NCBI RefSeq assembly: GCF_029076845.1
Contig: NZ_JARESE010000010.1
Location: 62,001 to 126,000, forward strand
Direction: 5' to 3'
DNA from: Novosphingobium album (ex Liu et al. 2023)
Lineage (GTDB): Bacteria > Pseudomonadota > Alphaproteobacteria > Sphingomonadales > Sphingomonadaceae
DNA length: 64,000 nucleotides
In this document: positions 8,905 through 18,139 of the stretch, piece after piece
Layout: every line of letters starts with the position of its first letter
How positions within the stretch are numbered: position 1 is the stretch's first letter
Notes under the pieces: generated by a model
Told to the model about the DNA's origin: nothing
The model's database searches: none
What the model saw: the letters and a program-made list of their open reading frames with translations, nothing else
Program-made: the position numbers and the translations under genes

Positions 8905-11566
8905 GCTTGGCGAAGCCGCGCGAGATTTCCATCCCCAGCGTCTTGTCGAGCACGCCGCAATTGCGCACGCGCTCGATCGAGCGTTCCAGTTCCACCGCGC
9001 CCGGCGTCGCGGCCAGCTTGGGCCGCAAGTCGCTGGCGATGCGGTCCGCCCGCGCGACCGAGCAGAAATGGCCGACCGCGCGCGGCAGCCGGGTCGCGAA
9101 GAACAGGCCGCCGCTGCCCGAAAGCAGGCTGTCGGCATGGCGCACGATCCATTCGTAGCCTTCATCGCGCGTCGAACTGCGCGCCATGACGCCATCCAGG
9201 ATGTCGCTGCGCTCGCTGGGGCGCAGGCGCGGATCGTCCAGGTCGAGCAGCCAGGCGGCGATGGCCTTGTTGCCGGTGCGCGCCGCCGCGCCCAGCGCCT
9301 CGGGCCGGAACACCGGATCTTCGGACGAGAGCGCCTGTTCGACCAGCGCCCGCGCCGTCTTGTCGTTACCGAAATAGAGGTGGAGGTCGAGCGCGTGGGC
9401 CAGCCATGACGGATCGAGCGCGGCATGGTCGCCGGCCAGATAGGCCTCGGTCGCATCGCGCAGCTGGCGCCGCAAGTGCCCCGCCCCCGCGGTGCCGAGC
9501 AGCGCCGAGACGATCTGCACGCGCCGCTGCGTGCGCTCGGCCGGCTCGTGCGCGTAGGCCCCGGCGCGCGGATCGAAGCCATATTCGCCCAGCAGCTTGA
9601 GATAGGTCCGCTGGCGGAAATCGCGCCAGCCGCGCCGTCCTTCGGCATCGACGATGCCCATGCGCACCAGATCGCTCATCGCCCGGTCGGCGGCATCGGC
9701 GGCGTAGCTGTCCGGGTGGCGGACCAGCTTGCGCGCCAGCCGCGCCAGTTCCGACACGTTGCCCCGCCCGGCCAGGACCGAGGCATTGAGCGAATCGACC
9801 AGCGCCAGCGCTTCCCCGCCGCTCAACCGGTTCGCGTGCCGGATCAGCGCCTGCCAGTGGCGGTCGGCCAGCTCGAAGCGGTAATAGCCGGTGCCCCAGA
9901 CATTGGGCACCAGCGGACCGTCGCCTTTCAGCTCGAAATGCTCGGTCCGCTCGGTAATCAGCTTGCACAGCCGGTTGCGATCGCGCCGCACGCACATCGG
10001 GATAGACCAGCGGGTATCCGGCGCCACTTCGCTGAACGGGGCATAGCGCAACTGGCTGACGGTGAAGCGATCGCCATCGCGCCGGAAGACGAGCAGCGGC
10101 ACGCCCTGCTGTTCCACGAAGCTGCGCATGGCGGTGACGATGCGCGGATCGTTGGCCGCTTCGGCCAGCGCGTCGAAGAAATCGGCGCTGGTGGCCGTGC
10201 CGTAGCGATGCGCGGCGATATAGCGGCGCACCCCATCGCGGAAGGTATCGCGCCCGAGATAGACCGAGATCATCGCGATCACGTGCCCGCCCTTGCCGTA
10301 TGTGATCGAATCGAAAGCCGAATCGATCCGGTCATTGCTCCTGATCGGCTGGCGGATCGGCCGGCCGGCCACCAGCGCGTCGGTGTTCATCGCTTCGAAC
10401 CCCTCCACCAGCACGCCCGAACGGATATTGAGCGCGGGCCGCCAGGCATCGCCGATGAAATAGCCCATCGTGTTGGCGAAGCTCTCGTTCAGCCAGAGAT
10501 CGTCCCACCATTCGGGCGTGACCAGATCGCCGAACCACTGGTGGGCCAGCTCGTGCGCGACGATGCGGCCGAATTCGCGCTGCTGCGCGACGGGCGCGTT
10601 CTCGTCCATGATCAGCAGGTCGTCGCGGTAAAGGTCCGCGCCGGGGTTCTCCATCGCGCCGGGCAGGATCGGCGTCGTGACCTGATCGAGCTTGGGAAAC
10701 GGGAACGGCCCGTCGAAGTAATCTTCCAGCAGCCGTACGATCAGCTTGGAGCCTTCGAGCGCGAAGGCCATCTTGCCTGCGTTCTGGCGCGTGGTGATGA
10801 TGCGCAGCGGCAGCGGCCTGGCGCGTTGCACGGTGGGCGGCACTTCGCCCGCCAGGCTGACGAACGGCCCCACCATCATCGCCACCAGATAGGTCGGCAG
10901 CGGCGGCGTTTCGGCGAAGCGGTGGACCTCGCCCCCGTCGCGCGCGGTGGTGGAGATCTCGGGCGCATTGCTCACCGCCATGAGGCCGGGGGGCGTGTGC
11001 AGCGTGATGGAAAACGGCGTCTTGAAGCCGGGCTGGTCGAACGAGGGAAACGCCGCGCGCGCGTCGATCGACTGGAACTGGGTCCAGCTGTACCACGCGC
11101 CGTCGACTTGCAGGTGGAACATGCCGGCCGGGCTCTGCGCGAAAGCGGCATCGTAATCGAACACCAGCGTGACGGGGCCCGCCGGCAGATCCTCGGGAAA
11201 GGTCAGGGTGGCGCCGCCGGTCGGATCGCGCTGGCGCCAGCGCCCCGCCACGATCCTGCCGCCGATGCGCGCCTCGGCCCGCCGCACGTCCAGATCGCGG
11301 CCATGCAGGTCGATCTCGTGCCGGGGCCCGGCCAGGGTCACGTCGATCTCCACCTGCCCGCCGAACCGCTCCCGCGAAGGATCGACCGTCAGGTCCAGCC
11401 GATAGGCGACCGGCCGCACTTCGTCCCCCAGGCGGCCCGCGAGGGCGGCCGGCGGAGCGCGTTCGCCCACAACCTCGATCGGCTGCCCGTCCTCCCCCAA
11501 CGCGGGGTTTGCAAGAACGGCAAGGACGGCAGCGGCAATGGAAAAAATCAGTCGCTTTGGCGCCAT
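8897..11566 (-). CDS. M1-family zinc aminopeptidase, exported
   Basis: This 889-residue protein starts with a signal peptide (MAPKRLIFSIAAAVLAVLANPALG), so it probably acts in the periplasm. The gluzincin signature is intact: the exopeptidase motif GAMEN, then HELAHQWFGDLV with zinc ligands His338 and His342, and the third ligand Glu in WLNESFAN. The C-terminal part is the helical ERAP1-like domain of aminopeptidase N relatives. It would trim N-terminal residues from oligopeptides. It is followed on the plus side by the convergent kinase and preceded by the HerA-like ATPase only four bases upstream of its start. Confidence 0.93.
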   Translation of the reverse strand: MAPKRLIFSIAAAVLAVLANPALGEDGQPIEVVGERAPPAALAGRLGDEVRPVAYRLDLTVDPSRERFGGQVEIDVTLAGPRHEIDLHGRDLDVRRAEARIGGRIVAGRWRQRDPTGGATLTFPEDLPAGPVTLVFDYDAAFAQSPAGMFHLQVDGAWYSWTQFQSIDARAAFPSFDQPGFKTPFSITLHTPPGLMAVSNAPEISTTARDGGEVHRFAETPPLPTYLVAMMVGPFVSLAGEVPPTVQRARPLPLRIITTRQNAGKMAFALEGSKLIVRLLEDYFDGPFPFPKLDQVTTPILPGAMENPGADLYRDDLLIMDENAPVAQQREFGRIVAHELAHQWFGDLVTPEWWDDLWLNESFANTMGYFIGDAWRPALNIRSGVLVEGFEAMNTDALVAGRPIRQPIRSNDRIDSAFDSITYGKGGHVIAMISVYLGRDTFRDGVRRYIAAHRYGTATSADFFDALAEAANDPRIVTAMRSFVEQQGVPLLVFRRDGDRFTVSQLRYAPFSEVAPDTRWSIPMCVRRDRNRLCKLITERTEHFELKGDGPLVPNVWGTGYYRFELADRHWQALIRHANRLSGGEALALVDSLNASVLAGRGNVSELARLARKLVRHPDSYAADAADRAMSDLVRMGIVDAEGRRGWRDFRQRTYLKLLGEYGFDPRAGAYAHEPAERTQRRVQIVSALLGTAGAGHLRRQLRDATEAYLAGDHAALDPSWLAHALDLHLYFGNDKTARALVEQALSSEDPVFRPEALGAAARTGNKAIAAWLLDLDDPRLRPSERSDILDGVMARSSTRDEGYEWIVRHADSLLSGSGGLFFATRLPRAVGHFCSVARADRIASDLRPKLAATPGAVELERSIERVRNCGVLDKTLGMEISRGFAKLR

Positions 11567-11570
11567 CCGG

Positions 11571-13169
11571 TTATCGCATCAGCCCGCCGATAAGATTGCG
11601 CGCGAAACGGCCGATGCCGGGAATGCCGAGAGCCTTTTCGATCGTCGAGCCGATCGTGCCCGCCGCCGCGCTGGCGGCGGAGGCGGTGGGGCTGGCCCGG
11701 CTGGTCTTGCCCTGCAGCTTGCCCGCCAGGATCGCCCCCGCGCTGGCCGCGGCGGCGCCCGCCGCCTGCCTGGCGACTTTCCCGGCAAGCCCGTCCCAGA
11801 GCCCGGTGCTCATGCGTTCGCGCTTGCGGACTTCCTCCTCTCCTTTTTCCTCGACTTGCCGGGCGGTGGCGGCGGCATCGGCCGCCTTGGCCGCGAGCAC
11901 TTCTTCGGCGCTCTCACGGTCCACCCGCTGGTCATACTTGCCCCCGAACGGGCTGATCGACTGGATGATGGCCCGTTCCTTGGGCGTGACCGGCCCGAGC
12001 CGCGAACGCGGCGGCGCGATCAGCGTGCGCTGCACCACCGATGGCGCGCCTTCGTCGTCCAGCGTGGAAACCAGCGCCTCGCCCACCTTCAGCTCGGTGA
12101 TCGCCGCCTCGACATCAAGGTCGGGGTTGATCCGAAAGGTCTCGGCCGCCGCCTTGATCGCCTTCTGGTCGCGCGGGGTGAAGGCGCGCAGCGCGTGCTG
12201 CACGCGGTTGCCCAGCTGGCCCGCGACCTCCTCGGGCACGTCGATCGGGTTCTGGGTGACGAAATAGACGCCCACGCCCTTGGAACGGATCAGCCGCACG
12301 ACTTGCTCGATCTTGTCCTGCAGCGCCTTGGGCGCATCATCGAACAGCAAGTGCGCCTCGTCGAAGAAGAACACCAGGCCCGGCTTTTCCGGGTCGCCCA
12401 CTTCGGGCAGCGTCTCGAACAGTTCGGCCAGCAGCCAGAGCAGGAAGGTGGCGTAGAGCTTGGGGCTCTGCATCAGCTTGTCGGCGGCCAGCACGTTGAT
12501 CACGCCGCGCCCCTGCTCGTCGCAGCGGATGAAATCCTTGATCTCCAGCGCCGGCTCGCCGAAGAACTGGGCCGCGCCCTGGCTGTCGAGCGTGAGGAGC
12601 TGGCGCTGGATCGTGCCGACGCTGGCCTTGGAAACATTGCCGTACCGGGCGGAAAGATCGCCCGCGTGCTCGGCGGCGTGGGCCAGCATGGCCTGCAGGT
12701 CGTCCAGATCGAGCAGCAGCAGGCCCTGCTCGTCGGCGAAGCGGAAGACGATGTTGAGCACGCCTTCCTGCGTCTCGTTAAGATCCAGCAGCCGCGCCAG
12801 CAGCAGCGGCCCCATCTCGGAGATCGTCGTGCGGATGGGGTGCCCCTGCTCGCCATAGAGATCCCAGAACACCGCCGGGTTGTCCCGATAGGCATAGTCG
12901 GCGATGCCGATTTCCCGGGCCCGCGCTTCCAGCTTGTCGGCATTCCTGGCCTGCGCGCTGCCGGCCATGGCGATGCCCGAAAGATCGCCCTTCACATCGG
13001 CCAGGAACACCGGGACGCCGGCGGCGGAAAACTGCTCGGCCACGGTCTGGAGCGTCACCGTCTTGCCCGTACCCGTGGCCCCGGCGACCAGCCCGTGACG
13101 GTTGGCGCGCCCGAGGCGCAGCACCTGCCGTTCACCGTTGCCGCCCAGCCCCAGGTAGATTTCGTCCAT
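11571..13169 (-). CDS. HerA-like P-loop ATPase, DUF853 (YjgR) family
   Basis: This 532-residue protein belongs to the HerA/FtsK-like ATPases. Walker A is GATGTGKT (residues 30-37) and Walker B is LVFFFDEAH (about 265-271). The DUF853 body contains the family phrase [22 protein letters not shown]. coli YjgR is the best known relative; the exact job (DNA translocation or maintenance) is not established. The C terminus is an Ala-rich, charged, probably disordered tail. It sits just upstream of the M1 aminopeptidase gene on the same strand and is divergent from the pabB fusion. Confidence 0.88.
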   Translation of the reverse strand: MDEIYLGLGGNGERQVLRLGRANRHGLVAGATGTGKTVTLQTVAEQFSAAGVPVFLADVKGDLSGIAMAGSAQARNADKLEARAREIGIADYAYRDNPAVFWDLYGEQGHPIRTTISEMGPLLLARLLDLNETQEGVLNIVFRFADEQGLLLLDLDDLQAMLAHAAEHAGDLSARYGNVSKASVGTIQRQLLTLDSQGAAQFFGEPALEIKDFIRCDEQGRGVINVLAADKLMQSPKLYATFLLWLLAELFETLPEVGDPEKPGLVFFFDEAHLLFDDAPKALQDKIEQVVRLIRSKGVGVYFVTQNPIDVPEEVAGQLGNRVQHALRAFTPRDQKAIKAAAETFRINPDLDVEAAITELKVGEALVSTLDDEGAPSVVQRTLIAPPRSRLGPVTPKERAIIQSISPFGGKYDQRVDRESAEEVLAAKAADAAATARQVEEKGEEEVRKRERMSTGLWDGLAGKVARQAAGAAAASAGAILAGKLQGKTSRASPTASAASAAAGTIGSTIEKALGIPGIGRFARNLIGGLMR

Positions 13170-13276
13170 GCATCGCTCCCAGCCCGCTTCGCGGCTTGTG
13201 ATAGGACCGCCACGGCCTGAGGGCGAGAGGCTTTTTTGCCAGCGCGCGCGCGGGCCGCTAGGGATGGCGCGGTACC

Positions 13277-15097
13277 ATGCAGCGATCCGCGATGCCCAGC
13301 CCGTTCGTCCTTCTCGACGATGCCCGCCCCGAAGGCGCCGCCGACGCGCGGCTCTACCGCGATCCGGTGGAGACGGTGATCGCGCGCCGCGCCGAGGAAG
13401 TGGCTCCCGCGCTCGAACGCATCGGCGATCTGGCCGCCGCGGGGCGCGAGCTGGCCGGCTATATCGCCTATGAAGCCGGGCTCGCGCTCGAACCGCGCCT
13501 GGCCGGCCTGCTGCCCCGGCGCACCGGGGCGGACGGTCCGCTGCTGTGGTTCGGCGCCTTCAGGGGGTACGAGACGATTCCCGCAACCGCGATGCCGGCC
13601 TGGCTGGCGCGCCACGCCGCCGCGCCGGGCGCGGCGATCGGGCCGCTGGAACCGCAAGTCTCGCTGGGCGCCTATGCCCGCGATTTCGCCGGCCTGCGCG
13701 AAGCGATCACCGCTGGCGACATCTATCAGGCGAACCTCACCTTCCCGCTGGCCGGGCCCTATCGCGGCGATCCGCTGTCGCTTTACGCCGCCATCCGCCC
13801 GGCGGCGGAGGCCGGCTATGGCGGGGTGGTGCACGATGGCGCGCACTGGCTGCTCAGCTTCTCGCCCGAGCTGTTCTTCGCGCTGCGCGGCCGTTCGGCG
13901 CGGGTCAAGCCGATGAAAGGCACGCGTCCGCGCGGGCGCGACGCGGAGCATGACCATGCCTTGCGCGCCGAACTCGCCGCCTCGATCAAGGATCGGGCGG
14001 AAAACCTGATGATCGTCGACCTGATGCGCAACGACCTTTCGCGCGTGGCCGAAGCGGGCAGCGTCCGGGTCGAGGCGCCTTTCGCGGTCGAGACTTATCC
14101 CACGGTCCACCAGATGGTCTCCACCGTCCATGGCACGCTGCGCGAGGGGCTGGGCGCGGTGGACCTGCTGCGCGCGCTGTTTCCCTGCGGGTCGATCACC
14201 GGCGCGCCCAAGATCCGCGCGATGGAGTTGATCGCGGCGACCGAACGCGATCCGCGCGGGCCCTATTGCGGCGCGATCGGCCGGATCGATGCCTCTGGCG
14301 ATGCGGCGTTTAATGTGGCAATCCGCACTTTGCGCCTGGCACCCGGCGATGGCGGCGGGGGCCGCGCGGTGCTGGGGGTGGGATCGGCGATCGTCGCGGA
14401 TTCCGAAGCATTGCCCGAATGGCGGGAATGCTTGGTCAAAGGGGGTTTCGTGCGACAATCGGCAGGGGAGGCTTCTCCCGCCCGTTTCGACCTGATCGAG
14501 ACCATGCGTTTCACGCCCGAAGAGGGCATTGTCCATCTTGAACTGCATCTGGAACGGATCAAGGCAAGCGCCGCCGAACTGGGCTTCGCGTTCGATCGCC
14601 ATGCCGTGCGCAATGCCATCCAGGCGCTGTGCTTCGATGCCGAGCGGCCCGCGAAGCTGCGCCTCGTCGCCGCGCGCAGCGGCGCCTACAGCCTGGAACT
14701 GGCCGAGATGCCGCCCCCCCTGCCCGAGCCCGCGACCGTGGCGGTGATGCGCCTGCCCGTGGACGAAAGCGACTGGCGGCTGCGCCACAAGACCAGCGAT
14801 CGCGGCTTTTACGCGGCCGGGCTGGCCGCCGCGCGCGGCGCGGGCGCGGACGAAGTGCTGTTCCTGCGCGATGACGGGCGCGTCACCGAAGGCAGCTTCA
14901 CCAACCTTTTCGTCGAACGGGGCGACACGCTGCTGACGCCGCCGGCCCGGCTGGGCCTGCTGCCCGGCGTGCTGCGCCGCGCGCTGATCGACCAGGGCCA
15001 CGCGATCGAAGCCGAACTGACGCTGGAAGACCTTGCCGAAGGCTTCCTGATCGGCAACGGCCTGCGCGGACTTCTTCCCGCAAGGCTGCTGACCTGA
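13277..15097 (+). CDS. pabB: Fused aminodeoxychorismate synthase component I and aminodeoxychorismate lyase (PabB-PabC)
   Basis: This 606-residue protein combines two folate-branch enzymes. Residues about 1-385 form the chorismate-binding PabB half, with the reactive-lysine motif [10 protein letters not shown], the block [18 protein letters not shown], and YCGAIG. Residues about 395-606 form a class IV PLP-dependent PabC lyase, with the PLP Lys in RHKTSDR and the [10 protein letters not shown] motif. Together they convert chorismate plus ammonia to 4-aminobenzoate; the PabA glutaminase is not in the window. An internal ATG 15 bases downstream is an alternative start. The stop overlaps the next gene as TGATG. 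Confidence 0.93.
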   Translation: MQRSAMPSPFVLLDDARPEGAADARLYRDPVETVIARRAEEVAPALERIGDLAAAGRELAGYIAYEAGLALEPRLAGLLPRRTGADGPLLWFGAFRGYETIPATAMPAWLARHAAAPGAAIGPLEPQVSLGAYARDFAGLREAITAGDIYQANLTFPLAGPYRGDPLSLYAAIRPAAEAGYGGVVHDGAHWLLSFSPELFFALRGRSARVKPMKGTRPRGRDAEHDHALRAELAASIKDRAENLMIVDLMRNDLSRVAEAGSVRVEAPFAVETYPTVHQMVSTVHGTLREGLGAVDLLRALFPCGSITGAPKIRAMELIAATERDPRGPYCGAIGRIDASGDAAFNVAIRTLRLAPGDGGGGRAVLGVGSAIVADSEALPEWRECLVKGGFVRQSAGEASPARFDLIETMRFTPEEGIVHLELHLERIKASAAELGFAFDRHAVRNAIQALCFDAERPAKLRLVAARSGAYSLELAEMPPPLPEPATVAVMRLPVDESDWRLRHKTSDRGFYAAGLAAARGAGADEVLFLRDDGRVTEGSFTNLFVERGDTLLTPPARLGLLPGVLRRALIDQGHAIEAELTLEDLAEGFLIGNGLRGLLPARLLT

Positions 15098-16263
15098 TGC
15101 ACACTTCCCTCGCCCTTTCGCGCATTTCCCCTTCGCAGACGACGGCCATGACCGATCGCGCCACGCAATTGCGCGAAGAGGGGATCGATATCATCTCGCT
15201 CTCGGTGGGAGAGCCCGATTTCGCCACGCCGCCGCACGTCATCGAGGCCGCCAAGGCGGCGCTGGATCGGGGCGAGACGAAATATACCCCCGTTGGCGGC
15301 ACCAGCCGGCTGAAACACGCCACCGTGCTGCATTTCGCCCGCGATCTCGGCATCGCAGTGCCGGTGAGCCGCGTGACGGTGAGCGCGGGCGGCAAACAGG
15401 CGATCTTCCACGCCCTGCTCGCCACGGTGAGCGAGGGCGAGGAAGTGATCGTGCCTGCCCCATGGTGGGTCAGCTATCCCGAGATCGTGCGCTTCGCTGG
15501 CGGCAAGCTCGTCCCGCTGATCACTTCGCCCCGGCGCGGCTTCCGGTTTTCGCCCGCCGATCTGGAAGCGCAGATCGGCCCCAGGACGCAGTGGCTGCTG
15601 CTCAACAGCCCCGGCAATCCGACCGGCGCCTGGTATCCGCCCGAAATGCTGCTGGGGATCGGCGAAGTGCTGCGCCACCATCCGCGCGTGATGGTGCTGA
15701 GCGACGATATCTATGCCCCGCTCAACTACACCGGGGCGCCGCATGCCACGCTGGCGAACCTGTGCCCGGACCTTGCCGACCGCATCCTCACCGTCTCGGG
15801 CCTGTCCAAGAGCCACGCGATGACCGGCTTTCGCATCGGCGTGGCGGCAGGCCCGGAATGGCTGATCCGCGCGATGGAAAAGCTCCAGTCGCACAGTTCG
15901 GGCAATCCCTGCTCGATCAGCCAGGCCGCCGCCGTCGCCGCGTTCGAAGGGCCGCAGGAATTCCTGGCCGGATGGCGGGAGCGGTTCCGCCAGCGGCGCG
16001 ACCGGGTGGTTGCGGCGATCAACGCTATCCCCGGCCTCTCCACCCCGGTGCCCGACGGCGCGTTCTACTGCATGGTCGATGCCACGCCGCTGATGGGCCG
16101 CTTCGGCGATGACGTGAAGCTGGCGCTGCACTTGCTGGAACACGGCGTGGCGATCGTGCCGGCATCGGGCTTTGGCGGCAAGGACGGCTTCCGCATCAGC
16201 TTCGCGGCGGACGAGGCCACGCTGGACGAGGCCCTGCGGCGGATCGCCCGGGCCGTGGCGTGA
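15097..16263 (+). CDS. Class I PLP-dependent aminotransferase (aspartate aminotransferase-like)
   Basis: This 388-residue fold-type I aminotransferase has the PLP lysine at Lys238 in GLSKSHAMTGFRIG. The substrate-carboxylate Arg region is near the C terminus (FRISFAADEATLDEAL) and the cofactor loop reads LLNSPGNPTGAW. It resembles the aspartate/prephenate aminotransferase subgroup, but the exact amino donor cannot be read from the sequence. It starts inside the stop of pabB (TGATG) and overlaps the next gene by four bases, so the four genes from 13277 to 17316 look like one operon. Confidence 0.9.
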   Translation: MHTSLALSRISPSQTTAMTDRATQLREEGIDIISLSVGEPDFATPPHVIEAAKAALDRGETKYTPVGGTSRLKHATVLHFARDLGIAVPVSRVTVSAGGKQAIFHALLATVSEGEEVIVPAPWWVSYPEIVRFAGGKLVPLITSPRRGFRFSPADLEAQIGPRTQWLLLNSPGNPTGAWYPPEMLLGIGEVLRHHPRVMVLSDDIYAPLNYTGAPHATLANLCPDLADRILTVSGLSKSHAMTGFRIGVAAGPEWLIRAMEKLQSHSSGNPCSISQAAAVAAFEGPQEFLAGWRERFRQRRDRVVAAINAIPGLSTPVPDGAFYCMVDATPLMGRFGDDVKLALHLLEHGVAIVPASGFGGKDGFRISFAADEATLDEALRRIARAVA

Positions 16264-16916
16264 CCGAGCTTGCGATCCTGTTCGAGGATGCCGAGGCCCT
16301 GGTGATCGACAAGCCAGCCGGCCTGCCGCTGGACCGGCCCCGCGCCGGCGGGCCCAGCCTGGACGATCGGCTCGACGAACTGAAGCTGGGCTTCCAGCGC
16401 GTGCCCATGCCGGTCCATCGGCTCGATCGCGACACCTCGGGCTGCCTCCTGCTGGCGCGCAACCCCAAGGCGCTGAAGCGCTTTTCCGCCGCGTTCGAGG
16501 AAAAGCGGGTCGAGAAGCGCTATCTCGGCGTGCTGGCGGGTGACATCGTCGGCGAGGAAGGCACGATCGAACTGGCGCTGTCCAAGGTCAGCACTGCGAA
16601 GGACGGCTGGCGGATGATCCCGGCGCGCAAGGGCAAGCCCTCGGTCACGCACTGGCGCAAGCTGGACACGCGCGGCGGGCTGACGCTGGTCGAATTCCGG
16701 CCCGAGACCGGGCGCACCCACCAGATCCGCGTCCATGCCGCCTCCGGGCTCGGCGTGCCGCTGCTCGGCGATCCGGTCTATGGCGCGGGCAAAGGTGCCA
16801 GCCGGACGATGCTGCATTGCGCCGCGCTGGCCATCCCGCGCGAAGGCAAGGAGCCGGTCGCGGCGACGAGCCCATTGCCCGCCGATTTCACCGCGCTCGG
16901 CTTCCAAGATGGCTGA
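16260..16916 (+). CDS. RluA-family pseudouridine synthase
   Basis: This 218-residue protein is a catalytic RluA-type domain without an N-terminal S4 domain. The catalytic Asp56 lies in HRLDRDTSG, and the C-terminal RTHQIRVHAAS motif is present. It isomerises uridine to pseudouridine in rRNA or tRNA; the target site cannot be predicted. It starts with GTG, overlapping the aminotransferase stop by four bases, and its own end overlaps arfB by eight bases, so the genes are translationally coupled. Confidence 0.92.
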   Translation: MTELAILFEDAEALVIDKPAGLPLDRPRAGGPSLDDRLDELKLGFQRVPMPVHRLDRDTSGCLLLARNPKALKRFSAAFEEKRVEKRYLGVLAGDIVGEEGTIELALSKVSTAKDGWRMIPARKGKPSVTHWRKLDTRGGLTLVEFRPETGRTHQIRVHAASGLGVPLLGDPVYGAGKGASRTMLHCAALAIPREGKEPVAATSPLPADFTALGFQDG

Positions 16917-17316
16917 CCTGATCGAGCGCGCGCAAGCTCTCGCCACCGAGAGCTTCATCGCCTCGACCGGGCCGGGCGGGCAGAACGTCAACAAGGTGGC
17001 GACCGCCGTGCAGCTTCGCCTCGACATCTTCGCGCTGCGCCTCGATCCGCCGGTGTTCCACCGCCTGAAGCAACTCGCCGGCAGCCGCATGACCGCGCGC
17101 GGCGAACTGGTGCTGACCGCGCGCCGTTTCCGCACGCAGGAAATGAACCGCGCCGACGCGCGCGAACGCCTCGCCGACTTGCTCACCGAAGCGCAGAAAC
17201 TGCCGGAAAAGCGTGCGAAAAGCCGGCTCAACCGGGTGGGCAAGGAGCAGCGGCTCAAAGGCAAGAAACTGCGCGGCGCGGTCAAGGCCGGGCGCGGCAA
17301 AGTGAGCTTTGACTAA
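16909..17316 (+). CDS. arfB: Peptidyl-tRNA hydrolase ArfB (YaeJ), stalled-ribosome rescue
   Basis: This 135-residue protein has the release-factor domain 3 fold with the catalytic GGQ at residues 23-25 (STGPGGQNVNK). It has no codon-recognition domain. The C terminus is a basic tail rich in Lys and Arg, the part that reads the empty mRNA channel in ArfB. It hydrolyses peptidyl-tRNA on ribosomes stalled without a stop codon. The size matches ArfB and not RF1/RF2. The start ATG 16909 lies inside the 3' end of the pseudouridine synthase gene. Confidence 0.93.
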   Translation: MADLIERAQALATESFIASTGPGGQNVNKVATAVQLRLDIFALRLDPPVFHRLKQLAGSRMTARGELVLTARRFRTQEMNRADARERLADLLTEAQKLPEKRAKSRLNRVGKEQRLKGKKLRGAVKAGRGKVSFD

Positions 17317-17352
17317 GGTTCGATCCGCTGGCGCGAAGCACCACTGCCCGCA

Positions 17353-17565
17353 TCATTCGCCGGTATCGGACACCTCGGGCATCGGCGCCTCGCGTGCGGT
17401 CGGCCGCAACGCTTCGGCGGGCGGGCGGCGCTGGTCGAGCATGGCCGCCGCTTCATCGAGCGCGCGCGCCTCGCCCACGGTGACGCCGCCGGGGCCGGGC
17501 TCGTTGTCCGCCTTGCCGCAGCCGGCCAGCGCCAGCAACACCGCCAATAGACATGCCTCTCTCAT
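17353..17565 (-). CDS. Small lipoprotein of unknown function
   Basis: A 70-residue product with a lipoprotein signal peptide: MREACLLAVLLALAGC with the lipobox LALAGC and acylated Cys at residue 16. The mature part is short, acidic and Pro-rich with no recognised domain. The frame is open further upstream, but the signal peptide sets the start at 17565. It converges on arfB and lies downstream of the DUF4112 gene. Its function is unknown. Confidence 0.7.
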   Translation of the reverse strand: MREACLLAVLLALAGCGKADNEPGPGGVTVGEARALDEAAAMLDQRRPPAEALRPTAREAPMPEVSDTGE

Positions 17566-17642
17566 GCGCGCGCCATAGCGCGCATGGGGCAGGACGGATA
17601 GGGAAGTTGGCGCCGTCCTGGTGAGATCGGACCCCGGAGCCT

Positions 17643-17677
17643 GATTCGGCACCGCTCTGATTCAGCCTCGCCGAATC
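17643..17677 (-). terminator. 8-bp inverted repeat just after the DUF4112 gene
   Basis: GATTCGGC at 17643-17650 pairs exactly with GCCGAATC at 17670-17677 around a 19-base loop. It lies six bases past the DUF4112 stop on the minus strand. There is no T-run, so it is only a weak terminator or mRNA-end structure candidate. Confidence 0.35.
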
Positions 17678-17682
17678 CGATT

Positions 17683-18117
17683 CTAGGCGTCGATGACGCG
17701 GGTGTGGGGGTGATGCTTGTCGAGATGCCTGCGCACGATGCGCAAGTTGCGGCTGTTCGAACGGAACACGAAGTCGAATAGATCGCCCGCGAAAGGCACC
17801 GCGCCGACCATCGCATCAAAGCCGACATTGCCCAGCATCCGGGCCAGCTGGAACTTCGACATGCCCAGATTGCGCGCTTCCCACACGAGGTAGAGCCCCA
17901 GCACGGCCGAAATCACGTCCCCGGCCACCGGCACCAGCCCGACCACGGCATCAAGGCCGATCGTCTGGCGCGTGCCGGGGATGGTGAAGGCGCGTTCCAG
18001 CACCTTTTCCAGCACTTCGACGCGCTGGCGGACCGACATCGCATCGGTGCCGAGGGGTAACTCGATCGGCATCCGCCGAACCGCATCCTGCTGTATCGCC
18101 AATCCGGTCAACTCCAT
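17683..18117 (-). CDS. DUF4112 domain protein, membrane-associated
   Basis: This 144-residue protein matches the DUF4112 pattern: paired blocks DAVVGLVPVAGDVISAVLGL and DAMVGAVPFAGDLFDFVFR, the central LARMLGNVGFD, and a C-terminal NSRNLRIVRRHL. The hydrophobic GLVPVAGD and GAVPFAGD segments probably form re-entrant or short membrane helices. Internal Met codons (residues 16 and 27) are alternative starts. The family has no established function. The gene lies just upstream of a small lipoprotein on the same strand. Confidence 0.85.
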   Translation of the reverse strand: MELTGLAIQQDAVRRMPIELPLGTDAMSVRQRVEVLEKVLERAFTIPGTRQTIGLDAVVGLVPVAGDVISAVLGLYLVWEARNLGMSKFQLARMLGNVGFDAMVGAVPFAGDLFDFVFRSNSRNLRIVRRHLDKHHPHTRVIDA

Positions 18118-18139
18118 CCAGCGGCAAACCCGCCGGACA

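Noticed and set aside
9425..11593. 722-codon plus-strand open frame opposite the M1 aminopeptidase
   Set aside because: It is a shadow of a well supported gene, with no recognisable motif and biased Arg/Gln/Asp composition.
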